DNA of 64,000 bases, from assembly GCF_000384295.1 (NCBI RefSeq), contig NZ_KB913037.1:6759533-6823532 (forward strand). The letters are read 5' to 3'. Both the position numbers and the translations under genes were made by a program. The stretch is from Amycolatopsis balhimycina FH 1894. GTDB lineage: Bacteria > Actinomycetota > Actinomycetes > Mycobacteriales > Pseudonocardiaceae. The notes under the pieces were generated by a model. It did not search any database. It was not told the DNA's origin and was given only the letters and a program-made list of their open reading frames with translations. Below are positions 35,525 to 43,830 of the stretch, piece by piece (positions within the stretch are counted from its first letter, which is position 1; each line of letters opens with the position of its first letter).

Positions 35525-37099
35525 GTGAGACGTGCCGTTTTCGCCGTGGTGGCCGCCGCCGCGGTGGCGTCCGCGCTCGTGGCCGCACCGGCCGCGACCG
35601 CCGCGCCCGCGGCCTTGGCGACGATCGCCTGGGGACCGTGCACCAACCCCACTCTGGTCGCCGCCGGCGCCGAATGCGGGTACCTCGCGGTGCCGCTCGA
35701 CTACCGCAAGCCGGCCGGTGAGCAGGTCCAGCTCGCCGTCAGCCGCGTCAAGCACAAGGTCCCGGACGCGCAGTACCAGGGGGTCATGCTGACCAACCCG
35801 GGCGGCCCCGGCGGCTCCGGGCTGCTGCTGGCCACCCGCGGCCCACGCGTGCCCAACCACGCCGGTGACGCCTACGACTGGGTCGGCTTCGACCCGCGCG
35901 GCGTCGGCTCCAGCAAGCCCGCGCTGAGCTGCGACCCGAACTACATGGACTACAACCGGCCGCAGTACGTGCCGTTCACCCCGCAGCTGGAGCGGACCTG
36001 GCTCGACCGGTCCAAGGGGTACGCCGAGGCGTGCGCGAAGAACAACTCGCGCGCCCTGCTGGAGAACATGAAGACGACCGACACGGTCAAGGACATGGAC
36101 TCCATCCGGAAGGCGCTGGGCCGGCAGCAGCTGAACTTCTACGGCTACTCCTACGGCACCTACCTCGGCCAGGTCTACGGCACGCTGTTCCCGCAGAACG
36201 TGCGCCGGATGGTGCTCGACTCCACGGTCGACCCGCGCGGCGTCTGGTACGGCGACAACCTCGACCAGGACGTCGCCTTCGACAAGAACATCCTCATCTG
36301 GTTCGGCTGGGTCGCCCAGCACGACGACGTCTACCACCTCGGCAAGACGCAGGCCGCGGTGCGGCGGGTCGTCAACGAGCAGCTGCTCAAGGCGTCGTTC
36401 AACCCCGCCGGCGGCGTGATCGGGCCGGACGAGATCCTCGACGTCATCCAGCAGGCTTCGTACTACCAGCTGCGGTGGACACTCCTGGGCGACGCGCTCT
36501 CCCGGTTCGTCAACAAGGGTGACTGGCAGAACTGGAAGACGCTCTTCGAGGCCTTCGGCGGCCGCGGAGACGACAACGGCTACGCCGTGTACCTCGCCGT
36601 GCAGTGCACCGACGTCCAGTGGCCGCAGAGCTGGCACCAGTGGAAGCGCGACAACTGGCAGACCTTCGCCAAGGCGCCGTACTTCACGTGGCAGAACGCG
36701 TGGTTCAACGCGCCCTGCCTGTACTGGCCGGCGAAGGCGGGCAAGCCGACGAAGGTCGACGGCCGGGGCGTGCCGAGCGTCCTGATGATCGACGAGACGC
36801 TCGACGCGGCCACGCCGTACGAAGGCAGCCTCGAGGTCCGCAGCCGCTTCCCGGGCGCGTCGCTGATCGCGGAGCCGGGTGGCACCAGCCACGCGATCAC
36901 CCCGCGCGGCAACGCCTGCGTCGACAACAAGATCGCCGACTACCTGGCGACAGGCGCGCTCCCGGCCCGCAAGCCGGGCCGCACGGCCGACGTCGAGTGC
37001 GCCCCGCTGCCGCAGCCGACGCCATCGACGCCATCGGCGCCGACGGCGGCCGCGGCTCGTGCCGACAGCGGTCTCGTCGCCGGGCGGTTCGCCGGCTGA
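35525..37099 (+). CDS. secreted alpha/beta hydrolase (tripeptidyl-aminopeptidase-like)
   Basis: A 524-residue exported serine hydrolase. The signal peptide (residues 1 to about 26, ending ATAAPA) is followed by TNPGGPGGSG (oxyanion region) and GYSYG with the nucleophile at about Ser209; DFxxxGVGSS and a C-terminal GGTSHAI with the likely catalytic histidine are present. It resembles actinobacterial TAP/SlpD-type peptidases. A Pro/Thr-rich tail ends the protein. The GTG at 35525 follows AGGGGAG; the longer frame begins with residues that do not form a signal peptide. A terminator follows. Confidence 0.91.
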   Translation: MRRAVFAVVAAAAVASALVAAPAATAAPAALATIAWGPCTNPTLVAAGAECGYLAVPLDYRKPAGEQVQLAVSRVKHKVPDAQYQGVMLTNPGGPGGSGLLLATRGPRVPNHAGDAYDWVGFDPRGVGSSKPALSCDPNYMDYNRPQYVPFTPQLERTWLDRSKGYAEACAKNNSRALLENMKTTDTVKDMDSIRKALGRQQLNFYGYSYGTYLGQVYGTLFPQNVRRMVLDSTVDPRGVWYGDNLDQDVAFDKNILIWFGWVAQHDDVYHLGKTQAAVRRVVNEQLLKASFNPAGGVIGPDEILDVIQQASYYQLRWTLLGDALSRFVNKGDWQNWKTLFEAFGGRGDDNGYAVYLAVQCTDVQWPQSWHQWKRDNWQTFAKAPYFTWQNAWFNAPCLYWPAKAGKPTKVDGRGVPSVLMIDETLDAATPYEGSLEVRSRFPGASLIAEPGGTSHAITPRGNACVDNKIADYLATGALPARKPGRTADVECAPLPQPTPSTPSAPTAAAARADSGLVAGRFAG

Positions 37100-37115
37100 C
37101 CTGCGGTAACCGCTG

Positions 37116-37152
37116 AAACGGGGTGTCGGGCGCGTAGTCCGGCACCCCGTTT
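37116..37152 (+). terminator. intrinsic terminator after the secreted hydrolase
   Basis: A 14-bp stem with one G-T pair (AAACGGGGTGTCGG against CCGGCACCCCGTTT) around a 9-base loop, followed by a short T-run (TTTTC). It lies 16 bp after the hydrolase stop and just before the ABC promoter. Confidence 0.78.
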
Positions 37153-37167
37153 TCGTCGCGGTGCACT

Positions 37168-37224
37168 TTGAATCCGAGCGAAGTTTGTGTTACAAAGTTC
37201 GCAGCGACTTTGCGCTGCAAAGTC
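37168..37224 (+). promoter_or_regulatory. promoter with two tandem repressor palindromes
   Basis: A promoter-like pair TTGAAT (37168-37173) and TACAAA (37191-37196) has exactly 17 bp spacing. Two 19-bp inverted repeats overlap or follow it: AAGTTTGTGTTACAAAGTT (37181-37199, one mismatch) and GACTTTGCGCTGCAAAGTC (37206-37224, perfect), 25 bp centre to centre. This fits repression of the ABC exporter by the winged-helix regulator encoded at 39652. Confidence 0.72.
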
Positions 37225-37244
37225 CACGAACGGAAGGAGGCGCC

Positions 37245-38144
37245 ATGACTGGGGGACCGGCGTTCGCGCTCCACGGCCTGACCAAGCGGTTCGGCCGGGT
37301 CACGGCGGTCGACGGCGTGTCCGTCGATGTCGCGCCCGGCGAGGTCGTCGCGCTGCTCGGGCCGAACGGCGCGGGCAAGTCGACCACCGTCGACATGCTG
37401 CTCGGCCTGACCGAACCGGACGCGGGGGAGATCACCGTCGCCGGCGGCACCCCGCGCGAAGCCGTCGACCGGGGCGTCGTCGGCGCGATGATGCAGAACG
37501 GCGCGCTGCTGCCGGACGTCACCGTCGGCGAGATCGTCGGCCTGGTCGTCTCGACGCACGCCCACCCGCTGCCCGCGAGCGAGGTGATCGCCCGCGCGGG
37601 CCTCGGCCACCTCGTGAAACGCCGCTGCGGCAAGCTTTCCGGCGGCGAACGGCAGCGCGTCCGGTTCGCGCTCGCGCTGGCCGGCGACCCGCGGCTGCTC
37701 GTGCTCGACGAACCCACCGCCGCGATGGACGTCGACGGCAGGCGGGCGTTCTGGGCGGCCATCCGCGAGTTCGCCGCCGCCGGCCGGACCGTCCTGTTCG
37801 CGACGCACTACCTCGCCGAAGCCGAGGACTACGCCGACCGCGTCGTGCTGATGCGGCACGGCGCCATCGTCGCCGACGGCGCGGTCGCCGAGGTGCGGGC
37901 CGCCGTGTCCGGGCGGGTGCTCAAGGCCGCCGTGCCGGGAGCCACCGAGGCCGACCTGGCAGCGCTCCCCGGCGTCACCAGCGTCCAGCTGCGCGCCGGC
38001 CGAGCCGAACTCGCCTGCGCCGACTCCGACGCCGCGATCCGCGCCCTGCTGGCGCGGCACCCGCTGGCGGCCGACATCGAAATCACCGCGCTCGGCCTCG
38101 AAGAGGCTTTCCTGGCGCTGACCGCCGAGGAGGCAGCCGCGTGA
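37245..38144 (+). CDS. ABC-2-type exporter ATP-binding protein
   Basis: A 299-residue ATPase: Walker A GPNGAGKST, signature LSGGERQR, Walker B LLVLDEPTAAMD, switch histidine FATHYLAEA. The C-terminal ~80 residues are the accessory domain seen in drug/daunorubicin-type exporters. ATG at 37245 has GGAAGGAGG just upstream; a longer frame begins inside the operator region and is unlikely. Its stop overlaps the permease GTG. Confidence 0.94.
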   Translation: MTGGPAFALHGLTKRFGRVTAVDGVSVDVAPGEVVALLGPNGAGKSTTVDMLLGLTEPDAGEITVAGGTPREAVDRGVVGAMMQNGALLPDVTVGEIVGLVVSTHAHPLPASEVIARAGLGHLVKRRCGKLSGGERQRVRFALALAGDPRLLVLDEPTAAMDVDGRRAFWAAIREFAAAGRTVLFATHYLAEAEDYADRVVLMRHGAIVADGAVAEVRAAVSGRVLKAAVPGATEADLAALPGVTSVQLRAGRAELACADSDAAIRALLARHPLAADIEITALGLEEAFLALTAEEAAA

Positions 38145-38872
38145 ACACCACCTACCTGAGCCTGGAGATCAAGCGGATCCTCCGCAGTCCCCAGTTCACG
38201 ATCTTCACCATCGGCATGCCGGTGGCGATGTATCTGCTGTTCGGTGCCATCTGGGGTGACGCGATCCTGCCCGGCGGCCTGCACTCGAGCACGCAGACGA
38301 TGGTCGGCATGGCCGCGTACGGCGCCAGCGGCGGCGCGCTGTTCACCGGCACCCGGGTGGCCCAGGAACGCACCGACGGCTGGCAGCGGCAGCTGAGGCT
38401 CACGCCGATGCGCGGGCCCGGCTACCTGGTCGTCAAGGTCGCTTCGGCGATGGCCGTCGCCCTGCCGGTGCTGCTGGCGATCTTCTTCGTCGGCTTCCTG
38501 CGCGGCGAGCCGCTGACCTTGGCCGAGTGGGGCAGGCTGCTGGTCTTCCTGTGGGCGGCCACCCTGCCGTTCGCCGTCCTCGGCCTGGCCATCGGCCTGT
38601 TCGGGAAGGGCGACACGGTCGGCGCGGTCACCGGCGCGCTGATGATGCCGCTGGGCCTGCTCGGCGGGCTGTGGATCCCGCTGGAGTTCCTGCCCGGCTG
38701 GATGTCGACGCTGGCGCACTTCATGCCGACCTACTGGCTGCGCCGCGTCGGCCTCGACCCGCTGACCCACACCTCCGGGACGTGGGTCGCGACGATCGTC
38801 CTGGCGGGCTGGCTGGTCGTGCCCGCCCTGATCGTGGTGCGCCGGTTCCGGCTGGACACGGCCCGGCTGTGA
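38141..38872 (+). CDS. ABC-2-type exporter permease
   Basis: A 243-residue membrane protein with six hydrophobic segments and the ABC-2 features LLGGLWIPLEFLPGWMSTLAHFMPTYWL near the C-terminus. It starts at GTG, overlapping the ATPase stop. With the ATPase it forms an exporter for an unknown compound; control by a dedicated repressor suggests a toxic substrate or antibiotic. Confidence 0.92.
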   Translation: MNTTYLSLEIKRILRSPQFTIFTIGMPVAMYLLFGAIWGDAILPGGLHSSTQTMVGMAAYGASGGALFTGTRVAQERTDGWQRQLRLTPMRGPGYLVVKVASAMAVALPVLLAIFFVGFLRGEPLTLAEWGRLLVFLWAATLPFAVLGLAIGLFGKGDTVGAVTGALMMPLGLLGGLWIPLEFLPGWMSTLAHFMPTYWLRRVGLDPLTHTSGTWVATIVLAGWLVVPALIVVRRFRLDTARL

Positions 38873-38878
38873 ATGCCT

Positions 38879-38971
38879 GTTGCCGATCCGGCCAAAAGCA
38901 GGCCGGCACCCGAGCGGGACGCGACTGTTGATACGGGCCGATCAGGCCGTGACTGTGGTCGGATCGGCAAC
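38879..38971. repeat. long-spaced inverted repeat GTTGCCGATCCGGCC / GGTCGGATCGGCAAC
   Basis: Two 15-base arms (38879-38893 and 38957-38971), identical as inverted repeats except one base, enclose 63 bases between the permease stop and the next gene. It could fold into a large RNA structure or be a bipartite protein site. Confidence 0.6.
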
Positions 38972-39031
38972 GAATGGCAGAGTATCTTCCGTGCAGCGTT
39001 GAGGGGTCTGCACGGGAGGAGGGCGAAAAAG

Positions 39032-39655
39032 GTGGACGACGAACCGTTGTCGGCGGCGGAATCGCTGAACCTGATCGCCCAGCAGAACCGGCGGACCCGC
39101 CGGGAACTGGGCGGGGGCCCGGCGCGGATGCTCGCCGCCTGGGCCCTCGCCTGGATCGTCGGCTGGGGCTTCACGTACGTCACGACGCTGCCCGGCGTGG
39201 ACGTGCCCGGCTGGGTCGCCGGCGGCATCGTCGTCCCGCTGCTGTTCCTCGGCGCCGTCGCCTACACGACCTACACCAGCATCCGCTCCGGCCGGGGGAT
39301 CCGCGGCCCGTCGCGGACGGTCGGCGCGATGTACGGCTACGGCTGGGCGCTCTCCTCGATCGGGCTGATGGTCGTCGACATCCGGATCACGCGGTTCCAG
39401 GCGCTGTCGGTCGATCAGGTGTCGCTGCTGTGGACCGGCACGTGGCTGCTGCTGACCGGCGTGATGTACCTGGCGGGCGGCATGGTGTGGCAGGACAGGC
39501 TGATGTACGGCCTCGGCGCGTGGATGATCGTGTCGGCCGCGCTGAGCGTGCTGGTCGGGTACCCGGCGAACTTCCTCGTGCTCACCGTCTGCGGGGGCGG
39601 CGGGTTCCTGCTCGGCGCGATCGTCTACTTCGTGCGCGAGAAGACCGGTCGATGA
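39032..39655 (+). CDS. multi-pass membrane protein of the exporter/regulator operon
   Basis: A 207-residue protein: a soluble N-terminus with a basic LNLIAQQNRRTRRELGGGP patch, then five to six hydrophobic helices (about residues 28-50, 58-80, 95-115, 130-155, 160-178, 182-200). No family was recognised beyond similarity to actinobacterial membrane proteins encoded beside winged-helix regulators. GTG at 39032 is chosen because AGGAGG precedes it. Its stop overlaps the regulator ATG (ATGA). Confidence 0.78.
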   Translation: MDDEPLSAAESLNLIAQQNRRTRRELGGGPARMLAAWALAWIVGWGFTYVTTLPGVDVPGWVAGGIVVPLLFLGAVAYTTYTSIRSGRGIRGPSRTVGAMYGYGWALSSIGLMVVDIRITRFQALSVDQVSLLWTGTWLLLTGVMYLAGGMVWQDRLMYGLGAWMIVSAALSVLVGYPANFLVLTVCGGGGFLLGAIVYFVREKTGR

Positions 39656-39963
39656 ACGAACTGCCGCAGCTGGACCCCGTCATCCACGCCCAGGCGCGGC
39701 TGCGGGTCACCGTCGCGCTCGCCGGGCTGCGCACCGGCGACCAGATCACCTTCCCGCGGCTGCAGCAGCTCCTGGACATGACGGCCGGCAACCTCTCGAC
39801 GCACCTGCGGAAGCTCGAGGACGCCGAGTACGTCGAGATCACCAAGGCCTACGAGCACCGCACGCCGGTCACCCTGGTCCGGCTGACCGCGGCCGGCCGG
39901 GCCGCGTTCGAGAGCTACACCAAGGCGCTGCACCAGCTGCTGGACGCCACCGGCGGGGACTGA
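39652..39963 (+). CDS. winged-helix transcriptional regulator (MarR/ArsR-like)
   Basis: A 103-residue one-domain regulator: LDPVIHAQARLRVTVALAGLRTGDQITFPRLQQLLDMTAGNLSTHLRKLEDAEYVEITKAYE shows the helix-turn-helix and wing, given here as a region of about residues 7-70. It is coupled to the preceding membrane protein and starts 780 bp after the exporter permease. Best guess: it represses the exporter via the 37181-37224 palindromes. One-domain regulators of this kind often sit next to exporters with a membrane partner. Confidence 0.88.
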   Translation: MNELPQLDPVIHAQARLRVTVALAGLRTGDQITFPRLQQLLDMTAGNLSTHLRKLEDAEYVEITKAYEHRTPVTLVRLTAAGRAAFESYTKALHQLLDATGGD

Positions 39964-39964
39964 C

Positions 39965-41269
39965 GTGGCCCGCTGGGTGATCCACCTCGACCTGGACGCC
40001 TTCTACGCCTCGGCCGAGCAGCTCACCCGCCCGACACTGGCCGGGCGCCCGGTGCTCGTCGGCGGCACCGGGCCACGCGGCGTCGTCGCCGGCGCGAGCT
40101 ACGAGTCCCGGGTCTTCGGCATCCGCTCGGCGATGCCGATGTCCCAGGCACGGCGGCTGCTCCCGGCCAACGGCGTGATCGTGCCGCCACGGTTCCGCGT
40201 GTACGAGCGGCTCAGCCAGGACGTCTTCGCCGCCGTCACGGCGGTCGCGCCGGTGCTCGAGAAGATCTCCCTCGACGAGGCTTTCGCCGAGCCGCCGCAG
40301 CTCGTCGACGCGTCCTTCGACGCGGTGACGGAGTTCTGCGCTTCGTTGCGCGCGCGGATCCTCGCGGAAACCGGCCTGGTGGCGTCGATCGGCGCGGGCA
40401 ACGGCAAGCAGATCGCGAAGATCGCCTCCGACGAGGCCAAACCGGATGGGCTGCTGGTCGTGCCGCAGGGCACCGAACGGGAGTTCCTCGCGCCACTGCC
40501 GGTGCGCGCGCTGTGGGGCATCGGCCCGGTCGCCGAAGGCAAGCTGCGGTTCATCGGCGTCCAGACGCTCGGGCAGCTGGCGGCACTGTCCGAACAGGAC
40601 GCCGTCGCCACGCTCGGCGGCGTGGTCGGCCGCGACCTGCGGCGGCTCGCGACCGGCGCCGACGACCGCCCGGTGGCGGGCCGCGCCGAAACCAAGCAGG
40701 TCAGCGCCGAAACGACGTTCGACATCGACATCATCGACCTGGCCACGCTGCGGACGGAGGTGCGCCGCATCGCCGCCGGCGCGCACCAGCGGCTGCTCAA
40801 GGCCGAGCGCGTCGCCCGGACGGTGGTGATCAAGCTGCGGCACACCGACATGCACACGGTGACCCGTTCGGAGACGATCTCCGCCCCGACCGACGACCTG
40901 GCCGAGCTGGCCGCGACCGCCGAGCGGCTGCTGCTCGACCCGGCGGAGTTCGGCGGCATCCGGCTGGCGGGCGTCGCCTACAGCGGGCTTTCGGTACCGC
41001 ACCAGGACGCGCTGTTCAGCCTGGCCGCCCCTTCGGTGTCCTCGACGGTGGTCTCCGCGGCGCCGGCCGCCGCACCACCGCCGTCGACGTGGCGCCAGGG
41101 CGACGACGTCGTGCACGAGGAGTTCGGCACCGGCTGGGTCCAGGGCGCCGGCCACGGCCGCGTGACGGTCCGGTTCGAGACCCGCTCGAGCGGCCCGGGT
41201 GTGGCGAGGACGTTCGAGCAGGCGGATCCGGCCCTGCGCCGCGGCGACCCCGGCGACTGCCTGAAGTGA
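39965..41269 (+). CDS. dinB: DNA polymerase IV
   Basis: A 434-residue Y-family translesion polymerase. Catalytic acids lie in HLDLDAFYAS (D9, D11) and SLDEAF; the nucleotide-binding YESRVFGIRSAMP and the fingers/thumb helix-hairpin-helix GIGPVAEGKLRFIGVQTLGQL are present. The C-terminus extends about 70 residues past the little-finger domain and carries a small SH3-like part (GDDVVHEEFGTGWVQGAGHGRVTVRFE) typical of actinobacterial DinB2. It lacks an obvious beta-clamp motif. No SOS box is seen upstream; it starts 1 bp after the regulator stop. Confidence 0.95.
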   Translation: MARWVIHLDLDAFYASAEQLTRPTLAGRPVLVGGTGPRGVVAGASYESRVFGIRSAMPMSQARRLLPANGVIVPPRFRVYERLSQDVFAAVTAVAPVLEKISLDEAFAEPPQLVDASFDAVTEFCASLRARILAETGLVASIGAGNGKQIAKIASDEAKPDGLLVVPQGTEREFLAPLPVRALWGIGPVAEGKLRFIGVQTLGQLAALSEQDAVATLGGVVGRDLRRLATGADDRPVAGRAETKQVSAETTFDIDIIDLATLRTEVRRIAAGAHQRLLKAERVARTVVIKLRHTDMHTVTRSETISAPTDDLAELAATAERLLLDPAEFGGIRLAGVAYSGLSVPHQDALFSLAAPSVSSTVVSAAPAAAPPPSTWRQGDDVVHEEFGTGWVQGAGHGRVTVRFETRSSGPGVARTFEQADPALRRGDPGDCLK

Positions 41270-41325
41270 GCATCGACCGGCCGGGTGTGACATTCTGGGT
41301 AGCCGTGTCGCCGAGGGGGTGGTCC

Positions 41326-41988
41326 GTGTCGTGGGAAGCGGCCGAGCTGGTCCGGCGCGCACCGGCGGTGATCTTCGACTGCGACGACACCGTGCTCGCC
41401 ACCGCGCGGACCCGCTGGCGGCTGCTGATCAGGACCGCCCGGACGTTCGGCGTCACGCTCACCGCCGAAACCATCGTCGCGGCGTGGGGACTCCCGTTCG
41501 ACCGGTTCGTCGCGACGATCGTGCCGTCCGTCGATCCGGGCGCTTTCGTCCGGCGCTACCGGCTCGCGATGCGCGTCAACCGCCCCCGGCCCACGAAGGG
41601 CGCGCCCGAACTGCTCGCGCGGCTGGCCGCCCGGGGGACGCGGATGGAGATCCTCACGTCCAGCAGCCGCGCGCTGATCACGCAGGACCTGGACGCCGTT
41701 GGCCTCACGCCGTACTTCGCGTGGATCCACGGCCACGAGGAAACCCCGTTCCACAAACCGGATCCGCGGGCGCTCGACGTCGTCGTCGAGCACCTGGACC
41801 GCGCCGGTTACGCGCGCGAGGAACTGGTCTACATCGGAGACAGCATCCGCGACTTCCGCGTGGCGTCGGCCCGGTCGGTGGCGTTCGTGGCGGTGCTCAG
41901 CGGCATCGAACCGGCGGCCGACTTCGTGGCGGCGGGCCTGGGCGCCGAGTGGATCGTCGCCGACCTGACGCAGCTGCTGACGGACTGA
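41326..41988 (+). CDS. HAD-superfamily hydrolase (phosphatase)
   Basis: A 220-residue HAD enzyme. Motif I FDCDDTVL, motif II TSSSR, motif III lysine in HKPDPRAL and motif IV YIGDSIRDFRVA are in order, so it should be an active phosphomonoesterase of the phosphoglycolate-phosphatase type. Substrate unknown. The frame is open back to 41266 (GTG overlapping the dinB stop); GTG at 41326 is preferred because GAGGGGGT stands seven bases upstream and motif I follows soon after. A terminator hairpin follows immediately. Confidence 0.87.
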   Translation: MSWEAAELVRRAPAVIFDCDDTVLATARTRWRLLIRTARTFGVTLTAETIVAAWGLPFDRFVATIVPSVDPGAFVRRYRLAMRVNRPRPTKGAPELLARLAARGTRMEILTSSSRALITQDLDAVGLTPYFAWIHGHEETPFHKPDPRALDVVVEHLDRAGYAREELVYIGDSIRDFRVASARSVAFVAVLSGIEPAADFVAAGLGAEWIVADLTQLLTD

Positions 41989-42016
41989 AGGGGGCTTCCC
42001 GCGCCGGAAGCCCCCT
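41989..42016. terminator. bidirectional hairpin terminator
   Basis: AGGGGGCTTCC and GGAAGCCCCCT form a perfect 11-bp stem with a 6-base loop. It fills the gap between the HAD stop (41988) and the stop of the convergent GH105 gene (42022). Confidence 0.85.
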
Positions 42017-42021
42017 CCGGC

Positions 42022-43104
42022 TCACGAGGCCGAACAGCCCTGGAGCTTCGCCACCTGCTGACCCGCCAGCAGGAACGCGCCCACGCCGTAGGCCGCGGTG
42101 TCCGCCGGCTTCGCCGTGGCCGGACGGTCGCCGACCGGCTGGACGTAGCCGACCAGGCCGCTCGGCTGCAGGGCCTTGGCCGACAGCGCCGTCCACGCCT
42201 TGTCGACCACCGGGCGGAACCGGGTGGCGTCGAGGATGCCCGCGTTGACGCCCCAGCCGATGCCGAACGTGAAGAACGCCGTGCCGCTGGACTCCGGGCC
42301 GCCGTGGTCCCACGGGTTCAGCAGGTCGGAGTTCCAGAAGCCGTCGCGGCGCTGGACCAGAGCCAGCGTGGACGCCATCTTCTTGAACACCCGCAGGTAC
42401 TCCGGCCGCCGCGGGTCGTCCGCCGGGAGGACCTGCAGGACCTTCGTCAGCGCCGCCAGGGCCCAGCCGTTGCCGCGTGACCAGAACACGCCCGAGCCCT
42501 TGAACCGCGCGTCGCGGTACCACAGGCCCGTGAATTCGTTGAACAGCTTGTGCTCGGAGTACGAGAAGAGCTGCTGCATGGCGTCCAAATAGGACGGATC
42601 GTGGTCGATCAGGCTCATCCGGGCGAACGACGGCATCGCCATGTTCAGCGCGTCGACGTAGTTCCAGTAGTCGCGGTGTCCCGCTTGGACGGAGGCGACC
42701 TCGTCCTTGATCCGCGTGCGGATCGATTCGAGCGAGATTTCCGGGTGGAAGTACGTGTACAGGTCGAGGTACGCCTCGCCGGCGGCCTGGTTGTCCGGGA
42801 AGAACGGCCGCTTCGGATCGGCGGGCAGCTGGTAGTTGTTCGCCTGCGCCCAGGGCAGTGTCTTGTGGTTCGACTGGCCGGTGGTCCGGACCAGCGCGAG
42901 GTTGCCGACGTGGAACGTCGCGTTCTGCCAGTCCGGCGCGGCGAGGTTCGTCCCGTTGGCGACCCAGTAGTTGCCCGCGGCGACCATTTCGTCCGAGACG
43001 GCGCATTCAGCTGGTGCCGCCATCGCCACTGTCGCCGGCAGCAGCCCGCTTGCCAACGCCGCGGCCGCGAGCACGCCGAAACCACGAATTCCCGGGAAAC
43101 GCAT
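42022..43104 (-). CDS. secreted glycoside hydrolase family 105/88 (unsaturated uronyl hydrolase)
   Basis: A 360-residue (alpha/alpha)6-barrel enzyme with a signal peptide (cleavage near MAAPAE). Motifs FFPDNQAAGEAYLD, NMAMPSFARM, GLWYRDARFKGSGVFWSRGNGW and SSGTAFFTFGIGWGVNAG match GH105, which removes the unsaturated uronic residue from rhamnogalacturonan or similar fragments by hydration. The catalytic aspartate is probably in the YVDALNMAMP region. It lies downstream of a sugar ABC operon with GntR regulator on the same strand, pointing to uptake of the released sugars. Confidence 0.9.
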   Translation of the reverse strand: MRFPGIRGFGVLAAAALASGLLPATVAMAAPAECAVSDEMVAAGNYWVANGTNLAAPDWQNATFHVGNLALVRTTGQSNHKTLPWAQANNYQLPADPKRPFFPDNQAAGEAYLDLYTYFHPEISLESIRTRIKDEVASVQAGHRDYWNYVDALNMAMPSFARMSLIDHDPSYLDAMQQLFSYSEHKLFNEFTGLWYRDARFKGSGVFWSRGNGWALAALTKVLQVLPADDPRRPEYLRVFKKMASTLALVQRRDGFWNSDLLNPWDHGGPESSGTAFFTFGIGWGVNAGILDATRFRPVVDKAWTALSAKALQPSGLVGYVQPVGDRPATAKPADTAAYGVGAFLLAGQQVAKLQGCSAS

Positions 43105-43186
43105 GAAAGCGTCCTCCTCAGCACGTCATGGCGGCGGTCATCCGCAGCGAGTGAAGCGCGTCCCGGTGGACGTGTCAAGGTACCGA

Positions 43187-43828
43187 TCAGCGGTACGCTG
43201 CAACGGTTTCCAGCAATCGGCGGGCCGCGGACTCGGCGCCGTCGGCGTTCTTCGCCAGCACCAGCGTCAGCACGCGGGAATGCGCGACGAGCGTGTCCGC
43301 AGGTTCGCCCTGTGCCCGCAGGGCCGCCACCACCGGCACCTGCAGCTGGGCGATCAGCGCGTTCCCCGAGGCGCGGACCAGCGCCGCGTGGAACCGCGCG
43401 TCGGCGGCCCGGAAGGCCGCGGTGTCGGCGGCGTCGGTCATCAGCGCGTACGCCGCGGCCATCGCCGCGAGCTCGTCGGGACGCCGGTGCTTCGCGGCCA
43501 TCCGCGCCGCCTGCGGTTCGATCGCCAGCCGCAGTTCGAACAGCTCGCGCAAGTGCTCGCGGCCGTCCGGACCGCCGACGCGCCAGGCGATGACGTCCGG
43601 GTCGATCGCGTCCCACGCCTCCGGCGGCAGCGTCCAGGTCCCGACCCGCGGGCGCGCGGTGACCATGCCCTTGGACTCGAGCACGCGCAACGCTTCGCGG
43701 ACCACCGTGCGGGACGCCGAAAACCGGCGGCCGAGCTCCTCGGGGACGAGCGGCTGCCCGTCCCCGAGGACGCCTTCGACGATCAGCCTGCCCAGTTCGT
43801 CGACGATGCGCGCGTGGAGGTTCCGCAC
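43187..43828 (-). CDS. GntR-family (FadR/FCD) transcriptional regulator
   Basis: A 213-residue regulator: winged helix at residues about 5-70 (IVDELGRLIVEGVLGDGQPLVPEELGRRFSASRTVVREALRVLESKGMV), then the FCD ligand domain (ELFELRLAIEPQAARMAAKHR...DARFHAALVRASGNALIAQL). GTG at 43828 is used: it lies 2 bp after the permease stop, implying coupling, and the family N-terminus begins there. The perfect FadR-type site at 47622-47632 upstream of the operon is its probable target. Confidence 0.92.
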   Translation of the reverse strand: MRNLHARIVDELGRLIVEGVLGDGQPLVPEELGRRFSASRTVVREALRVLESKGMVTARPRVGTWTLPPEAWDAIDPDVIAWRVGGPDGREHLRELFELRLAIEPQAARMAAKHRRPDELAAMAAAYALMTDAADTAAFRAADARFHAALVRASGNALIAQLQVPVVAALRAQGEPADTLVAHSRVLTLVLAKNADGAESAARRLLETVAAYR

Positions 43829-43830
43829 CG

